From: Hyphomicrobiaceae bacterium
Lineage (GTDB): Bacteria; Pseudomonadota; Alphaproteobacteria; Rhizobiales; Hyphomicrobiaceae
Reading direction: 5' to 3'
Assembly: GCA_017353825.1 (NCBI GenBank)
Contig: JAFMSC010000037.1
Location: 1 to 17,615 of the forward strand
Length of the DNA: 17,615 nucleotides
This document shows, one piece after another, positions 8,691 through 15,471 of this stretch (positions are counted from its first letter, which is position 1; each line of letters opens with the position of its first letter). The position numbers were made by a program, and so were the translations under genes. The notes beneath the pieces are model-generated. The model was not told where the DNA came from, made no database searches, and saw nothing but the letters and a program-made list of their open reading frames with translations.

Positions 8691-8774
8691 CCGCGCACGG
8701 GCGACGGGCGATGTTGCGCGAGCCGGCAATCAGCCGCGCACAGGCGACGGGCGATGCGGCGCGAGCCGGCAATC
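8691..8774. repeat. 41-bp direct repeat, two copies (43-bp period)
   Basis: Copies at 8691-8731 and 8734-8774 match at 38 of 41 positions, with differences at one G/A and a TT/CG pair. Both begin CCGCGCAC and end GCGCGAGCCGGCAATC. They lie immediately upstream of the zwf ribosome-binding site, so on the minus strand they form most of the zwf leader RNA. Confidence 0.88.
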
Positions 8775-8788
8775 GCGGAACCGAGACG

Positions 8789-8811
8789 TGCAGACTTGCG
8801 CGCAGTCTGCA
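8789..8811. promoter_or_regulatory. 8-bp inverted repeat in zwf leader
   Basis: TGCAGACT (8789-8796) and AGTCTGCA (8804-8811) are perfect inverted copies separated by TGCGCGC. The element lies about 115 bp upstream of the zwf ATG. It could be an operator or an RNA hairpin; there is no T-run, so it is not a typical terminator. No regulator can be assigned from sequence. Confidence 0.45.
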
Positions 8812-8817
8812 TGAATA

Positions 8818-8843
8818 AACAATCATTGCTGGGAAGGCGTTCC
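8818..8843 (-). promoter_or_regulatory. possible EcfG-like promoter of zwf (imperfect)
   Basis: On the minus strand GGAAC (8843-8839) is followed after 17 nt by TGTT (8821-8818). This is one base from the EcfG consensus GGAAC-N16/17-CGTT. It would give a zwf leader of roughly 135 nt containing the hairpin and the 43-bp duplication. The -35 overlaps a small inverted repeat (GGGAA/TTCCC). Weak evidence; a housekeeping promoter could lie elsewhere in the gap. Confidence 0.3.
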
Positions 8844-8996
8844 CTTATCGGCACGGCTTGAGGATGCCGGTCAATGTGCGGACAGGTGCGAGATACTCGG
8901 ATGCTAGCCGCTTGGGTAACGCCCGGCAATCCTGCGATTGCGGTTGTGAACGAGCTCCTCTCAAACCGATGTTGGCGACGTGGAGTGCTGAGCCTT

Positions 8997-9040
8997 TTCA
9001 GCGTTGCCACGGAACGGATTCAGCGTTGCCACGGAACGGA
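8997..9040. repeat. 22-bp perfect tandem duplication
   Basis: Bases 8997-9018 and 9019-9040 are identical, each starting TTCAGCGTTG and ending CCACGGAACGGA. Each copy carries one GGAAC motif. Only the one in the second copy is correctly spaced from a CGTT, so the duplication places a spare -35-like element upstream of the active promoter. Confidence 0.92.
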
Positions 9041-9057
9041 ACCTCTGCCGGTTCGTT
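9033..9057 (+). promoter_or_regulatory. EcfG-type general stress promoter of the DUF4142 gene
   Basis: GGAAC at 9033-9037, a 16-nt spacer, and CGTT at 9054-9057 exactly match the consensus for alphaproteobacterial EcfG/RpoE2 sigma factors. The expected transcription start near 9064 gives a leader of about 26 nt before the ATG at 9091. Orientation, spacing and position all fit the downstream gene, a family often found among stress-induced envelope proteins. Confidence 0.75.
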
Positions 9058-9090
9058 TTTTCAAGGTAGTGATTGATAGAGCCGACGAGA

Positions 9091-9690
9091 ATGACCATGA
9101 GGATGATAGTCGCAGCCGCAGCTGCCCTGGCCCTTGCAGGGACGGCAGCGTTGGCGCAACAGAAAGCACCGGCGGCGTCAGTCGCCTTCGCCAAGAAGGT
9201 GGCAGGCGCAAATTCCTTCGCGATCCAGTCGAGCGAGCTCGCCCAGGACCGGGCCCAGGCCGACGAGGTAAGAACCTTTGCCCGGCAAATGATCGCGGAT
9301 CACACGAAGATCGGAAAGGATTTCAGTTCCGCCGTTGGGGTGGCCAACATCGCGCTTCCCGCACCCGAAGAGCCGAGTGCCAAGCAGAAGGCGCTACTCG
9401 CCAAGCTTCGCAGCGCAAAGGGCCCGGCCTTTGACAAAGCCTATCTCGCTGCCCAGGTCACAGGCCACAAGGAGGCTGTCTCGGTCCTCCGCAAGTATGC
9501 CAAGAGCGGCCGGACGGCAGAGTTCAAGCAATTCGCACAGCAGACGCTACCCGTCGTAAAGCAGCATCTGTCGGAGCTGTCGATGCTCACCAATCAAGCG
9601 GTTGCCGCGGGACAACGTCGAACCGGAGTTGGCAGCAGGGCAATCGGCCCACCGGCCGGAAGAGCGCCGGCAGGTGAAAAGCGACCCTGA
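9091..9690 (+). CDS. DUF4142 family secreted protein
   Basis: A 199-residue exported protein. Residues 1-22 form a Sec signal peptide (positive start, hydrophobic VAAAAALALAGTAALA, predicted cleavage after ALA before QQ). Residues 30-170 are a helical DUF4142 (ferritin-like fold) domain with the family's FARQMIADHTK block at about 63-73, and FDKAYLAAQVTGHKEAV near 114-130. The last 25 residues are Pro/Gly/Arg-rich and probably disordered. The biochemical role is unknown for the family; it is thought to be periplasmic. ATGs at 9091, 9097 and 9103 compete. The first was chosen, with GACGAG just upstream. It is driven by the EcfG-type promoter at 9033-9057, which suggests induction in general stress or stationary phase. 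Confidence 0.88.
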   Translation: MTMRMIVAAAAALALAGTAALAQQKAPAASVAFAKKVAGANSFAIQSSELAQDRAQADEVRTFARQMIADHTKIGKDFSSAVGVANIALPAPEEPSAKQKALLAKLRSAKGPAFDKAYLAAQVTGHKEAVSVLRKYAKSGRTAEFKQFAQQTLPVVKQHLSELSMLTNQAVAAGQRRTGVGSRAIGPPAGRAPAGEKRP

Positions 9691-9752
9691 GCCAAACCCG
9701 CAGCATCGAGCTTGGACGGCCTGCGCGCCTGGCGAGGGTAAAGCCAGCCCCT

Positions 9753-9782
9753 GTCGGTGAGGATGGCGTCGGTGAGGATGAC
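9753..9782. repeat. 15-bp tandem repeat, two copies
   Basis: GTCGGTGAGGATGGC (9753-9767) is followed by GTCGGTGAGGATGAC (9768-9782), 14 of 15 identical. Each copy contains GGTGAGG-ATG, a Shine-Dalgarno-like string directly abutting an ATG. It lies at the 5' end of a possible small ORF. Confidence 0.8.
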
Positions 9783-9933
9783 GCCGGCATCGGCTCCGGC
9801 ATCTGTTGGGTGGGGTGAAGCTCAGATGCCGGGCCCCTATCGGGTCTATAGCCACCTCGACAAACCGCGAAGAGCCGAGCTGGCGAAGCTTGCTCGCCAC
9901 TGGCAGCTCAACGTGCGGGCCGAGCGGCTCTAG
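9763..9933 (+). CDS. possible small ORF or gene remnant
   Basis: An open frame of 56 codons from the ATG at 9763 (other ATGs at 9778 and 9826) to the TAG at 9931-9933. The last 35 residues, starting MPGPYRVYSHLDKPRRAELA, have balanced amino-acid composition and an amphipathic helical look, unlike the shadow frames around. I do not recognise the family. It could be a genuine small protein, the surviving tail of a decayed gene, or chance. It sits alone between the DUF4142 gene and the convergent rnhB. Confidence 0.22.
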   Translation: MASVRMTPASAPASVGWGEAQMPGPYRVYSHLDKPRRAELAKLARHWQLNVRAERL

Positions 9934-9967
9934 ACTTGAGCGCCCGCCCCCACCAATGCGGGCCGCC

Positions 9968-9979
9968 AAGCCTAGGCTT
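9968..9979. promoter_or_regulatory. 12-bp perfect palindrome at the rnhB stop
   Basis: AAGCCTAGGCTT is a perfect palindrome spanning the rnhB stop codon (CTA on plus, 9972-9974), flanked by GCCGC (9963-9967) and GCGGC (9986-9990). It could form a stem at the 3' end of the rnhB message. There is no poly-T, so calling it a terminator would be speculative. Confidence 0.3.
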
Positions 9980-10826
9980 CGGTTTGCGGCGCGCCGTGGG
10001 GCGCAGCGTCGGTCGCACCGTCAGAGGTCGGCCACGGCGGCAGAGGCGGCAGTCCTAGCACCGTGCGCACGGGTGCAAAGGAACGCCGATGTATGGCGCA
10101 GGCGCCGAGTCTGGCAAGCGCACTGCGATGCTCGGGCACGGGATAGCCCTTGTGCCTCGCGAAACCGTAGCCGGGATATGCGGCATCGAGCTTGCACATC
10201 AGTGCATCGCGTGCCGTCTTTGCCAGGATGGAGGCAGCAGCGATGCTCAAGCTCTTGGCGTCGCCCCCGATGATCGCCTGCTGAGGCGGCTTCAGCCCCT
10301 TCAGGCGCCAGCCGTCCACCAGCACGTGCTCGGCTGGGCGCGCGAGACCCGCGATCGCTCGGCGCATCGCCAGGCGGCTTGCCCAATAGATGTTGATGCT
10401 GTCGATCTCCTCCACTTCGGCGAATGCCACGGACCATGCGACAGCTCTTGCCTTGATCGCATCCGCGAGGTCGTCGCGAGCAGCGGCAGCGAGCTTCTTG
10501 GAATCGTCCACACCCGGTATGCGCGAGCCAGGCGCAAAGATCACGGCGGCGGCGGCGACTGGGCCGGCGAGCGGGCTCACCCCAGCTTCATCTACGCCGG
10601 CCACATGCTCAGCGCCTGCCGACCAGAGCGCGACCTCGTACCGGAGCAGCTTGCGCAGCCGCTGACCCTCGGATCGGTTCTCGAACCGGCGGCGTGCAAC
10701 GGCAGCTAGGATCGCTTTGGCACCAGGGCGGCCGTCGGCTTTGAGGCACGCCTCCGTCGCCCTTTCGAGCGGGCGTCCTTCGACGACGTATCGCAACCGG
10801 ACTTGCGAAAGGCAAAGCCGCGTCAT
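9972..10826 (-). CDS. rnhB: ribonuclease HII, variant recognition motif
   Basis: A 284-residue RNase HII, which nicks DNA at single ribonucleotides and removes RNA from RNA-DNA hybrids. The catalytic DEDD set is present: Asp79 and Glu80 in AGVDEAG, Asp171 in VDGWRLKG, and Asp207 in ILAKTARDALM. The GYGFARHKGY tyrosines (219-228) and DSKKL lysines are also there. Two features are unusual. About 72 residues precede the catalytic core, resembling the N-terminal extension of Firmicute-type RnhB (LRYEVALWSAG). Also, the Gly-Arg-Gly motif that reads the ribonucleotide-DNA junction is Gly82-Val83-Ser84. Start: the ATG at 10824-10826, with only a weak AGG site. It lies 55 nt downstream of the flavin monooxygenase gene on the same strand and may be cotranscribed with it. 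Confidence 0.88.
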   Translation of the reverse strand: MTRLCLSQVRLRYVVEGRPLERATEACLKADGRPGAKAILAAVARRRFENRSEGQRLRKLLRYEVALWSAGAEHVAGVDEAGVSPLAGPVAAAAVIFAPGSRIPGVDDSKKLAAAARDDLADAIKARAVAWSVAFAEVEEIDSINIYWASRLAMRRAIAGLARPAEHVLVDGWRLKGLKPPQQAIIGGDAKSLSIAAASILAKTARDALMCKLDAAYPGYGFARHKGYPVPEHRSALARLGACAIHRRSFAPVRTVLGLPPLPPWPTSDGATDAAPHGAPQTEA

Positions 10827-10881
10827 GGGCCGGAACCTACATCCACGGCCGGCGGGCGCAACCGCGCTTAGCCGCTGCTGC

Positions 10882-12234
10882 TTACTGCGATAGCCTCCAC
10901 GCCCCGACCGCCGGACGAGGCAAGTGGAGGTTCTCGCGCAATGTCGTCCCGGCGTAGTCCCGGTGATAGAGGCCCCGCCGCTGCAGCTCCGGCACAACGT
11001 GGCGCACGAAATCGGCGTAGGCACCGGGAACATGCGTGGCCGCCACCACGAAGCCGTCGCAGGCGCGATTGGAGAACAAATCCTCCATCGTATCGGCGAT
11101 CTCCTTCGGACCACCGACGACGGCGCTGTCGACCTGCCCGCGGCCGCTGAAGGCGATGAAATCACGGGCGCTCGGATTGGTCTTGCCGGCCCTCCTCAAC
11201 ACGCCGTCGCGAATGCCCAGCATGCCCGTCATGCTTTGCAACTCCTTGGTCGTGAACGGCTCGTCGATACCCTTGGAGGCGAAATCGAAATTGAGCGCTT
11301 CCGCCAGCAGCGACAAGGCGTCGATCTCGAGCGGCAACCTGGAGATGATGGCCATCTTGTCCTCGGCCTCCGTCTTGCTCCCAGCGCAGACCGGCATCAG
11401 AATGTTGCAGATGTGGATGTGATCTGGATTACGATCCAGCCGCGCCGCCTCTGCCTTCACCGCCCGATAGTCCTCCTTGGCAGCCTCGCGATGGCGTGCG
11501 GCGGCGAAGATTACCTCGCCCCAGCGTCCGGCGAAGCGCTGTCCGCGGCCGCTGGCCCCGGCCTGGACAATGACGGGATGGCCCTGCGGCGAGCGGGGTA
11601 CGGTGAACGGGCCGCGCGACTTGAAGAACTGGCCCCGATGATCGAGGCGCTTCACCTTGCCGGGGTCGGCATAGCGCCCCTTGCTCTTGTCCACAATGAT
11701 GGCGCCGTCGCCCCACGTATCCCAATGTCCCAGCACAACCTCCATAAATTCGTCCGCCCGGTCGTAGCGCAGATCGTGTGGCAAATGCTCGTCGTGCCCC
11801 ATATTGAGCGCCTCGCCGTCGTTGACCGAGGTAACCACGTTCCACGCCGCCCGACCGTTGGTCATCAGGTCGAGCGTGGCAAAGCGCCGGGCCACGTCGA
11901 ACGGCTCGAAATAGGTGGTGGAGCAGGTCGAGGCCAGGCCCAGCCTGGTGGTCACGGCCGCCATCGTCATCAGCACGATCAGGGGGTCCATCTTGGTCGC
12001 GCGGATGCCGTATTCCACGGTATGCACATGGTCGTTGCCGTACCGGTCCGGCATGGCCAGGCGATCATCGAAGAAGGCCGCATGGAACTTGCCGGCTTCA
12101 AGAATGCGCGCAATATCCTGGTAATAATCGGCCGAATGCGCGTCCTCGCGCGATTCTGGATGCCGCCACGAGCACGGAAGGTTCGTGCAGTTCTGGGCCT
12201 GCAGGAAACCGACCATCACCATCTGGCGCGTCAT
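10882..12234 (-). CDS. NtaA/SnaA/DszA-type flavin-dependent monooxygenase (LLM class)
   Basis: A 450-residue bacterial-luciferase-like monooxygenase of the nitrilotriacetate monooxygenase component A subgroup. Such enzymes use reduced FMN, supplied by a separate reductase, to oxidise substrates such as aminopolycarboxylates or organosulfur compounds. Visible subgroup marks are SWRHPES (22-28), FHAAFFDDRLAMPDRYG (50-66), CSTTYFEPFDVARRF (104-118) and GRAAWNVVTS (127-136), with VIVQAGASGRG near the middle (FMN phosphate region). The ATG at 12232-12234 has GGAG 7 nt upstream. No flavin reductase gene is in the window, so the partner is encoded elsewhere. Upstream is an Ldh-family dehydrogenase on the same strand, suggesting a small catabolic unit. 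The substrate is unknown. Confidence 0.9.
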   Translation of the reverse strand: MTRQMVMVGFLQAQNCTNLPCSWRHPESREDAHSADYYQDIARILEAGKFHAAFFDDRLAMPDRYGNDHVHTVEYGIRATKMDPLIVLMTMAAVTTRLGLASTCSTTYFEPFDVARRFATLDLMTNGRAAWNVVTSVNDGEALNMGHDEHLPHDLRYDRADEFMEVVLGHWDTWGDGAIIVDKSKGRYADPGKVKRLDHRGQFFKSRGPFTVPRSPQGHPVIVQAGASGRGQRFAGRWGEVIFAAARHREAAKEDYRAVKAEAARLDRNPDHIHICNILMPVCAGSKTEAEDKMAIISRLPLEIDALSLLAEALNFDFASKGIDEPFTTKELQSMTGMLGIRDGVLRRAGKTNPSARDFIAFSGRGQVDSAVVGGPKEIADTMEDLFSNRACDGFVVAATHVPGAYADFVRHVVPELQRRGLYHRDYAGTTLRENLHLPRPAVGAWRLSQ

Positions 12235-12338
12235 ATGGCTCTCCGAGTCGAAACTTGGCGGCTATCGTCACAGCGACCGTTGCGGTTCGCCAATGGTAAA
12301 GGAGGTTGGGCGCCACATCCAGGCTCCGACCGGCGCGC

Positions 12339-13391
12339 CTAGTGCAACCCCAGCGCTGCCGCCAGGCCATACTCCCCCGCCAGCGCCCGGAGCCTGTCCC
12401 AGGTGGCATCCTCCACGTCGATGCCCACCTTCAGGCGTTCCTTTTCGCGCAAGTACTCGATCTCGCCCGGATAGAGCACGCCCGGACTGCCTTCGGCAGC
12501 CGGCGTCTCCTTCAAATAACGCGCGAATTCTGCCACTTCCCTCTTGAAGAGCGCCAGCGGGCGGAAGGCCTCGACATTGAACACCGCCATGAAGCAACCG
12601 TCGTTGTGCCGGCCGCTCGGTTCGACGCCGAAGCCGAGCCCCGTAAGCAGCCCGCACAAGACCTCCACCATAGCGGCCAAGCCGCTGCCCTTGTAACCCT
12701 CCGTTCCCCCGAGAGGCAGCAGCGCCCCGCCCTTGCGCAGCTGATGGGGATCCCTCGTCTCCTTGCCGTCCTTGCCGACGATCCATCCAGTGGGAATCTG
12801 CTCGTCCCGCGCCGCCGCCAGCATGACCTTGCCGGCGGCCACGGCCGAGGTGGCCATGTCGAGGCAGAACGGCCCGGGGAGATCGGACGGCACGGCAATC
12901 GCGATCGGGTTGGTGCCGAGCCTGGCCTCGCGACCGCCGAAGGGCGCGACCATCTTGGGCGACCGCCCCGAGTCGGCCGTGGCCAGTCCGATCATCCCCT
13001 CCCTGGCGGCCATCAGCGGATATGCGGCCAGTCGGCCCACATGGCTCTGACGAAATACCGTACACCCTGCAACGTTGCTCGTCCTCGCCTTTTCGATCGT
13101 CAATTGCATGGCCTTGGCATTGACGTGGAAGCCAAAGCCCCAATTCCCATCGATCACGGTCGTCGAAGGCGATTGCTGCACAATGGTCCATGGGGCGCCG
13201 GGCACGATGTGGCCCGCCTTGATGCGATCGATATACGTGGGAATGGCGATGATCCCGTGTGAGTCGTGGCCTGCGAGGTTGGCGCCGATGCAACCCACCG
13301 CGACGGCCTCCGCCTCCTCAGGAGATGCACCGGCGGCCTCAAGGAGCCTGGCCCCGATTCTCGTCAGACGCTCGGCTTGAAGTCTCGGCAT
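12339..13391 (-). CDS. Ldh family NAD(P)-dependent oxidoreductase (malate/L-lactate dehydrogenase type)
   Basis: A 350-residue member of the malate/L-lactate dehydrogenase 2 family, which also includes ureidoglycolate, sulfolactate and diketo-gulonate reductases. These are soluble dehydrogenases acting on 2-hydroxy or 2-oxo acids with a non-Rossmann NAD(P) fold. The family hallmark GHDSHG (41-46, with active-site His45) and the nearby YIDRIKAG are clear. Further marks are RQSHVGRLAAYPLMAA, GTNPIAIAVPS and CLDMATSAVAAGKV, and the C-terminal YPGEIEYLREKER. The ATG at 13389-13391 follows GAGGGAAG. It is the first gene of the minus-strand series leading to the flavin monooxygenase (104-nt gap). 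The actual substrate cannot be told from sequence. Confidence 0.92.
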   Translation of the reverse strand: MPRLQAERLTRIGARLLEAAGASPEEAEAVAVGCIGANLAGHDSHGIIAIPTYIDRIKAGHIVPGAPWTIVQQSPSTTVIDGNWGFGFHVNAKAMQLTIEKARTSNVAGCTVFRQSHVGRLAAYPLMAAREGMIGLATADSGRSPKMVAPFGGREARLGTNPIAIAVPSDLPGPFCLDMATSAVAAGKVMLAAARDEQIPTGWIVGKDGKETRDPHQLRKGGALLPLGGTEGYKGSGLAAMVEVLCGLLTGLGFGVEPSGRHNDGCFMAVFNVEAFRPLALFKREVAEFARYLKETPAAEGSPGVLYPGEIEYLREKERLKVGIDVEDATWDRLRALAGEYGLAAALGLH

Positions 13392-13432
13392 TGAGCTTCC
13401 CTCGCGATCGGTGTCAGCCGTATTGGATCGGC

Positions 13433-13449
13433 GCTTGTCCCTGACAAGC
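13433..13449. promoter_or_regulatory. perfect 7-3-7 inverted repeat, candidate operator
   Basis: GCTTGTC-CCT-GACAAGC lies in the 215-bp divergent gap, 42 bp upstream of the Ldh-family start codon and 158 bp before the SDR gene. The TTGTC...GACAA form resembles operators of GntR-family repressors. On the minus strand a TTGTCA -35-like hexamer (13447-13442) overlaps it, 17 nt before a poor -10 (AATACG). The regulator gene is not in the window. Confidence 0.45.
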
Positions 13450-13606
13450 TACAACTTCCCACGTACTTTGAGTAGAATGTCTGCGGCTCTGCCAGTCAGC
13501 TTGGAGCCTTGCTGTTCGACTCGGGCCACCGGCCTGTGCTCGCGCGGGAAGGTCGCGCGTGCCACGCCGCTTCAATCCACGCCATCCCACAAACGGGAAA
13601 GGTCAA

Positions 13607-14374
13607 ATGGTACGCATCTTCATCACCGGCTCCTCCACCGGCCTCGGTCTGATGGCCGGCGAGCTTCTAGTCGAGCAGGGGCATCGGGTGGTCCTGCATG
13701 CGCGCAACGCCGCCCGCGCGGACGACGCCCGGCAGGCGCTGCCGCAGGCGGAAGCGGTGGTCGTCGGCGACCTCGCCACGATCACAGCTGCCAAGGACAT
13801 AGCTGCGCAGGTCAATGCCCTCGGTCGTTTCGACGCGGTCATCCACAACGCGGCCGTCGGCTATAGCGAAGGCCACCGCCTCACCGCAGACGGCCTGCCG
13901 CAGGTGTTCGCGGTCAACACGCTGGCCGCCTATATCCTCACGGCCCTCATCGAGCGGCCGAAGCGGCTGGTTTATCTGAGCTCGGGCATGCACCATCACG
14001 CAAACGCCCACCTCGATGATATCCTCTGGCGCAAACGGCCTTGGAGCAGTTCAACGGCCTATGCCGAGAGCAAGCTGCACGATGCCATGCTGGCCTTCGC
14101 CATCGCTCGCCGGTGGCCCGATGTTCTGTCGAATGCGCTGGAGCCCGGGTGGGTGCCGACCAGGATGGGCGGCCCCAGCGCGCCCGACGACTTGGACCAG
14201 GCGCACCGCACCCAGGCCTGGCTTGCGGCGAGCGACGATCCCAAGGCCCAGACGAGCGGCGCCTATTTTTATCACCTCAAGCCGCGTCGGCCGAACCCTG
14301 AGGCCCGCGATGCCGCCCTGCAGGATAGGCTACTTGCCATCTGCCAGGAAAATTCGGGCGTTGAGATGACGTAG
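13607..14374 (+). CDS. SDR family oxidoreductase
   Basis: A 255-residue short-chain dehydrogenase/reductase. The NAD(P)-binding motif TGSSTGLG (7-14), HARN after beta-2 (31-34; Arg33 suggests NADP), the NAA motif in HNAAVGY (80-86), LSSG (124-127), and the catalytic Tyr152 and Lys156 in YAESK are all visible. The substrate is not predictable. Its middle (SSGMHHHANAHLDDILW) resembles SDRs related to retinol dehydrogenase/WWOX-like proteins. The ATG at 13607 is preceded by GGGAAAGG, which decides it against the longer frame from 13559. It is divergent from the Ldh-family gene and convergent with the DUF1801 gene. Confidence 0.92.
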   Translation: MVRIFITGSSTGLGLMAGELLVEQGHRVVLHARNAARADDARQALPQAEAVVVGDLATITAAKDIAAQVNALGRFDAVIHNAAVGYSEGHRLTADGLPQVFAVNTLAAYILTALIERPKRLVYLSSGMHHHANAHLDDILWRKRPWSSSTAYAESKLHDAMLAFAIARRWPDVLSNALEPGWVPTRMGGPSAPDDLDQAHRTQAWLAASDDPKAQTSGAYFYHLKPRRPNPEARDAALQDRLLAICQENSGVEMT

Positions 14375-14405
14375 CTTCCCACGGCCGGGGGCTTCCCGAC
14401 GCCGC

Positions 14406-14858
14406 TCAAGCGCGCTTTGCTCTGCTTCGAGAGCGGGCCGGGCGAGGGGTAGCTCGCGCCGACGTATTCAGTGCAACAGCGGCGCGGATGAGCGCCTTCA
14501 GCGCCTCCTCATTAATCCCGTCACCCTCATGGAAATCGATGGCACGCCTGGTGTTCCCTTCCAGGCTGGAGTTGAAGAGGCCCGAAGGGTCCTCGAGCGA
14601 GGCCCCCCTGGCGAAGGTCATCTTCACGACGGCCTTGTAGGTCTCGCCGGTGCAGATGATTCCGGCGTGCGACCACACGGGAACCCCTCTCCACTTCCAC
14701 TCCTCGATCACCTCGGGGTCGGCCTCTTTGATGAGCCTTCGCACCCGAGCAAGCATTTGGCCCCGCCAATCACCCAGCGCCTTGATTCTCGCATCGATGA
14801 GCTGAGAGGGAGGGTCTTCCCCGTTTCGTTCCTTCGAGTCGCTCTTCGACTTCATCAT
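14406..14858 (-). CDS. DUF1801 (YdhG-like) protein
   Basis: A 150-residue soluble protein of the DUF1801/YdhG fold, a small alpha/beta domain of unknown function. Typical elements are the helix LGDWRGQMLARVRRLIKEAD (28-47), EEWKWRGVPVWSHAG (51-65) and YKAVVKMTFARGASL (73-87). The tail from about 133 on is an Arg/Ala/Ser-rich basic extension (ATPRPARSRSRAKRA). The first of two adjacent ATGs (14856-14858) is chosen, with GAGAGGA upstream. It is convergent with the SDR gene (31-nt gap) and has a long empty region behind it, so it is probably monocistronic. Confidence 0.85.
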   Translation of the reverse strand: MMKSKSDSKERNGEDPPSQLIDARIKALGDWRGQMLARVRRLIKEADPEVIEEWKWRGVPVWSHAGIICTGETYKAVVKMTFARGASLEDPSGLFNSSLEGNTRRAIDFHEGDGINEEALKALIRAAVALNTSARATPRPARSRSRAKRA

Positions 14859-14944
14859 GATTGTTGTTCCTCTCTCAACGATGAGTGTCGCTCGCCCGGC
14901 ACTCGAGTATGCCCATCAGCGCTTCGACGTCGAACCAGCTTAAC

Positions 14945-14964
14945 ATAGGTCTTGTCTCACCTAT
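14945..14964. promoter_or_regulatory. inverted repeat ATAGGT-N8-ACCTAT
   Basis: ATAGGT (14945-14950) and ACCTAT (14959-14964) flank CTTGTCTC, about 90 bp upstream of the DUF1801 start and in its likely promoter region. The element is followed by TTTT on the plus strand. It could be a regulator site or a weak plus-strand terminator. The local AT-richness contrasts with the surroundings. Confidence 0.3.
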
Positions 14965-15038
14965 TTTGGTGCGCCTTCCAGGCGAGCTTCGCGCTTGCTC
15001 GGGGTAGGCGGGCCTCGCAGCCGGCAATGGCGTGGATC

Positions 15039-15059
15039 GGCGACCATGAGCTGGTCGCC
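15039..15059. promoter_or_regulatory. 8-bp stem, 5-nt loop inverted repeat
   Basis: GGCGACCA (15039-15046) and TGGTCGCC (15052-15059) form a perfect hairpin around TGAGC. The same core GGTCGCC/GGCGACC recurs as another inverted pair at 15127-15134 and 15162-15169. No T-run follows, so a standard intrinsic terminator is unlikely. Confidence 0.35.
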
Positions 15060-15471
15060 CACGAAGCCGTTGCCGCCGGCACTGAGGACGGCGCATCGAA
15101 GCCGTGCTCCTGACAGAGAGCTTAAAGGTCGCCGCCCCCATCATATTGTCGAGAGTATCATCGGCGACCCCGCTACGGCGTGGGCGCCAGAGAGAGAGGT
15201 GGGGACGTTACTGAGCTGGATCGAATAGACAAACCAGTGGTCTTGGCGAGAAGCCTGGGCCCGCTGTAGGCATCGCCGAGCTGCCCCTCGAAGTTGGGGT
15301 GCGCCGCCGGTTCGCGCGATTTGTTGAGGGCCGACGCGGTGAGCCTGGAGCTCCGCGGGCGGCGCGTCAGTGGTCATCACCTTGAAGGTAAAGGCAGTCC
15401 GACATCGACCTGCCGGCATCGATTTCGCCGTTCCGCCGAGGCATTCCCTGACCGCCTCCCGGCATTCAGCG

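Larger units (their letters stand above)
8675..9090. other. divergent intergenic region zwf / DUF4142
   Basis: No gene is supported in these 416 bases. They hold the regulatory DNA of zwf (minus strand) and of the DUF4142 gene (plus strand): a 43-bp-period duplication, an 8-bp inverted repeat, a weak GGAAC-type element for zwf, a 22-bp tandem duplication and an exact GGAAC-N16-CGTT promoter. Each is listed separately. Confidence 0.8.

Noticed and set aside
8675..9010. N-terminal extension of zwf (frame open up to 9010).
   Set aside because: The extension consists of repeat and regulatory DNA, ends in a non-ATG start, and the ATG at 8674 has a good ribosome-binding site in front of the conserved core.
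10924..12342. 472-codon plus-strand frame opposite the flavin monooxygenase.
   Set aside because: It is a shadow of a well-conserved gene; His/Arg/Gly-rich composition without domain similarity.
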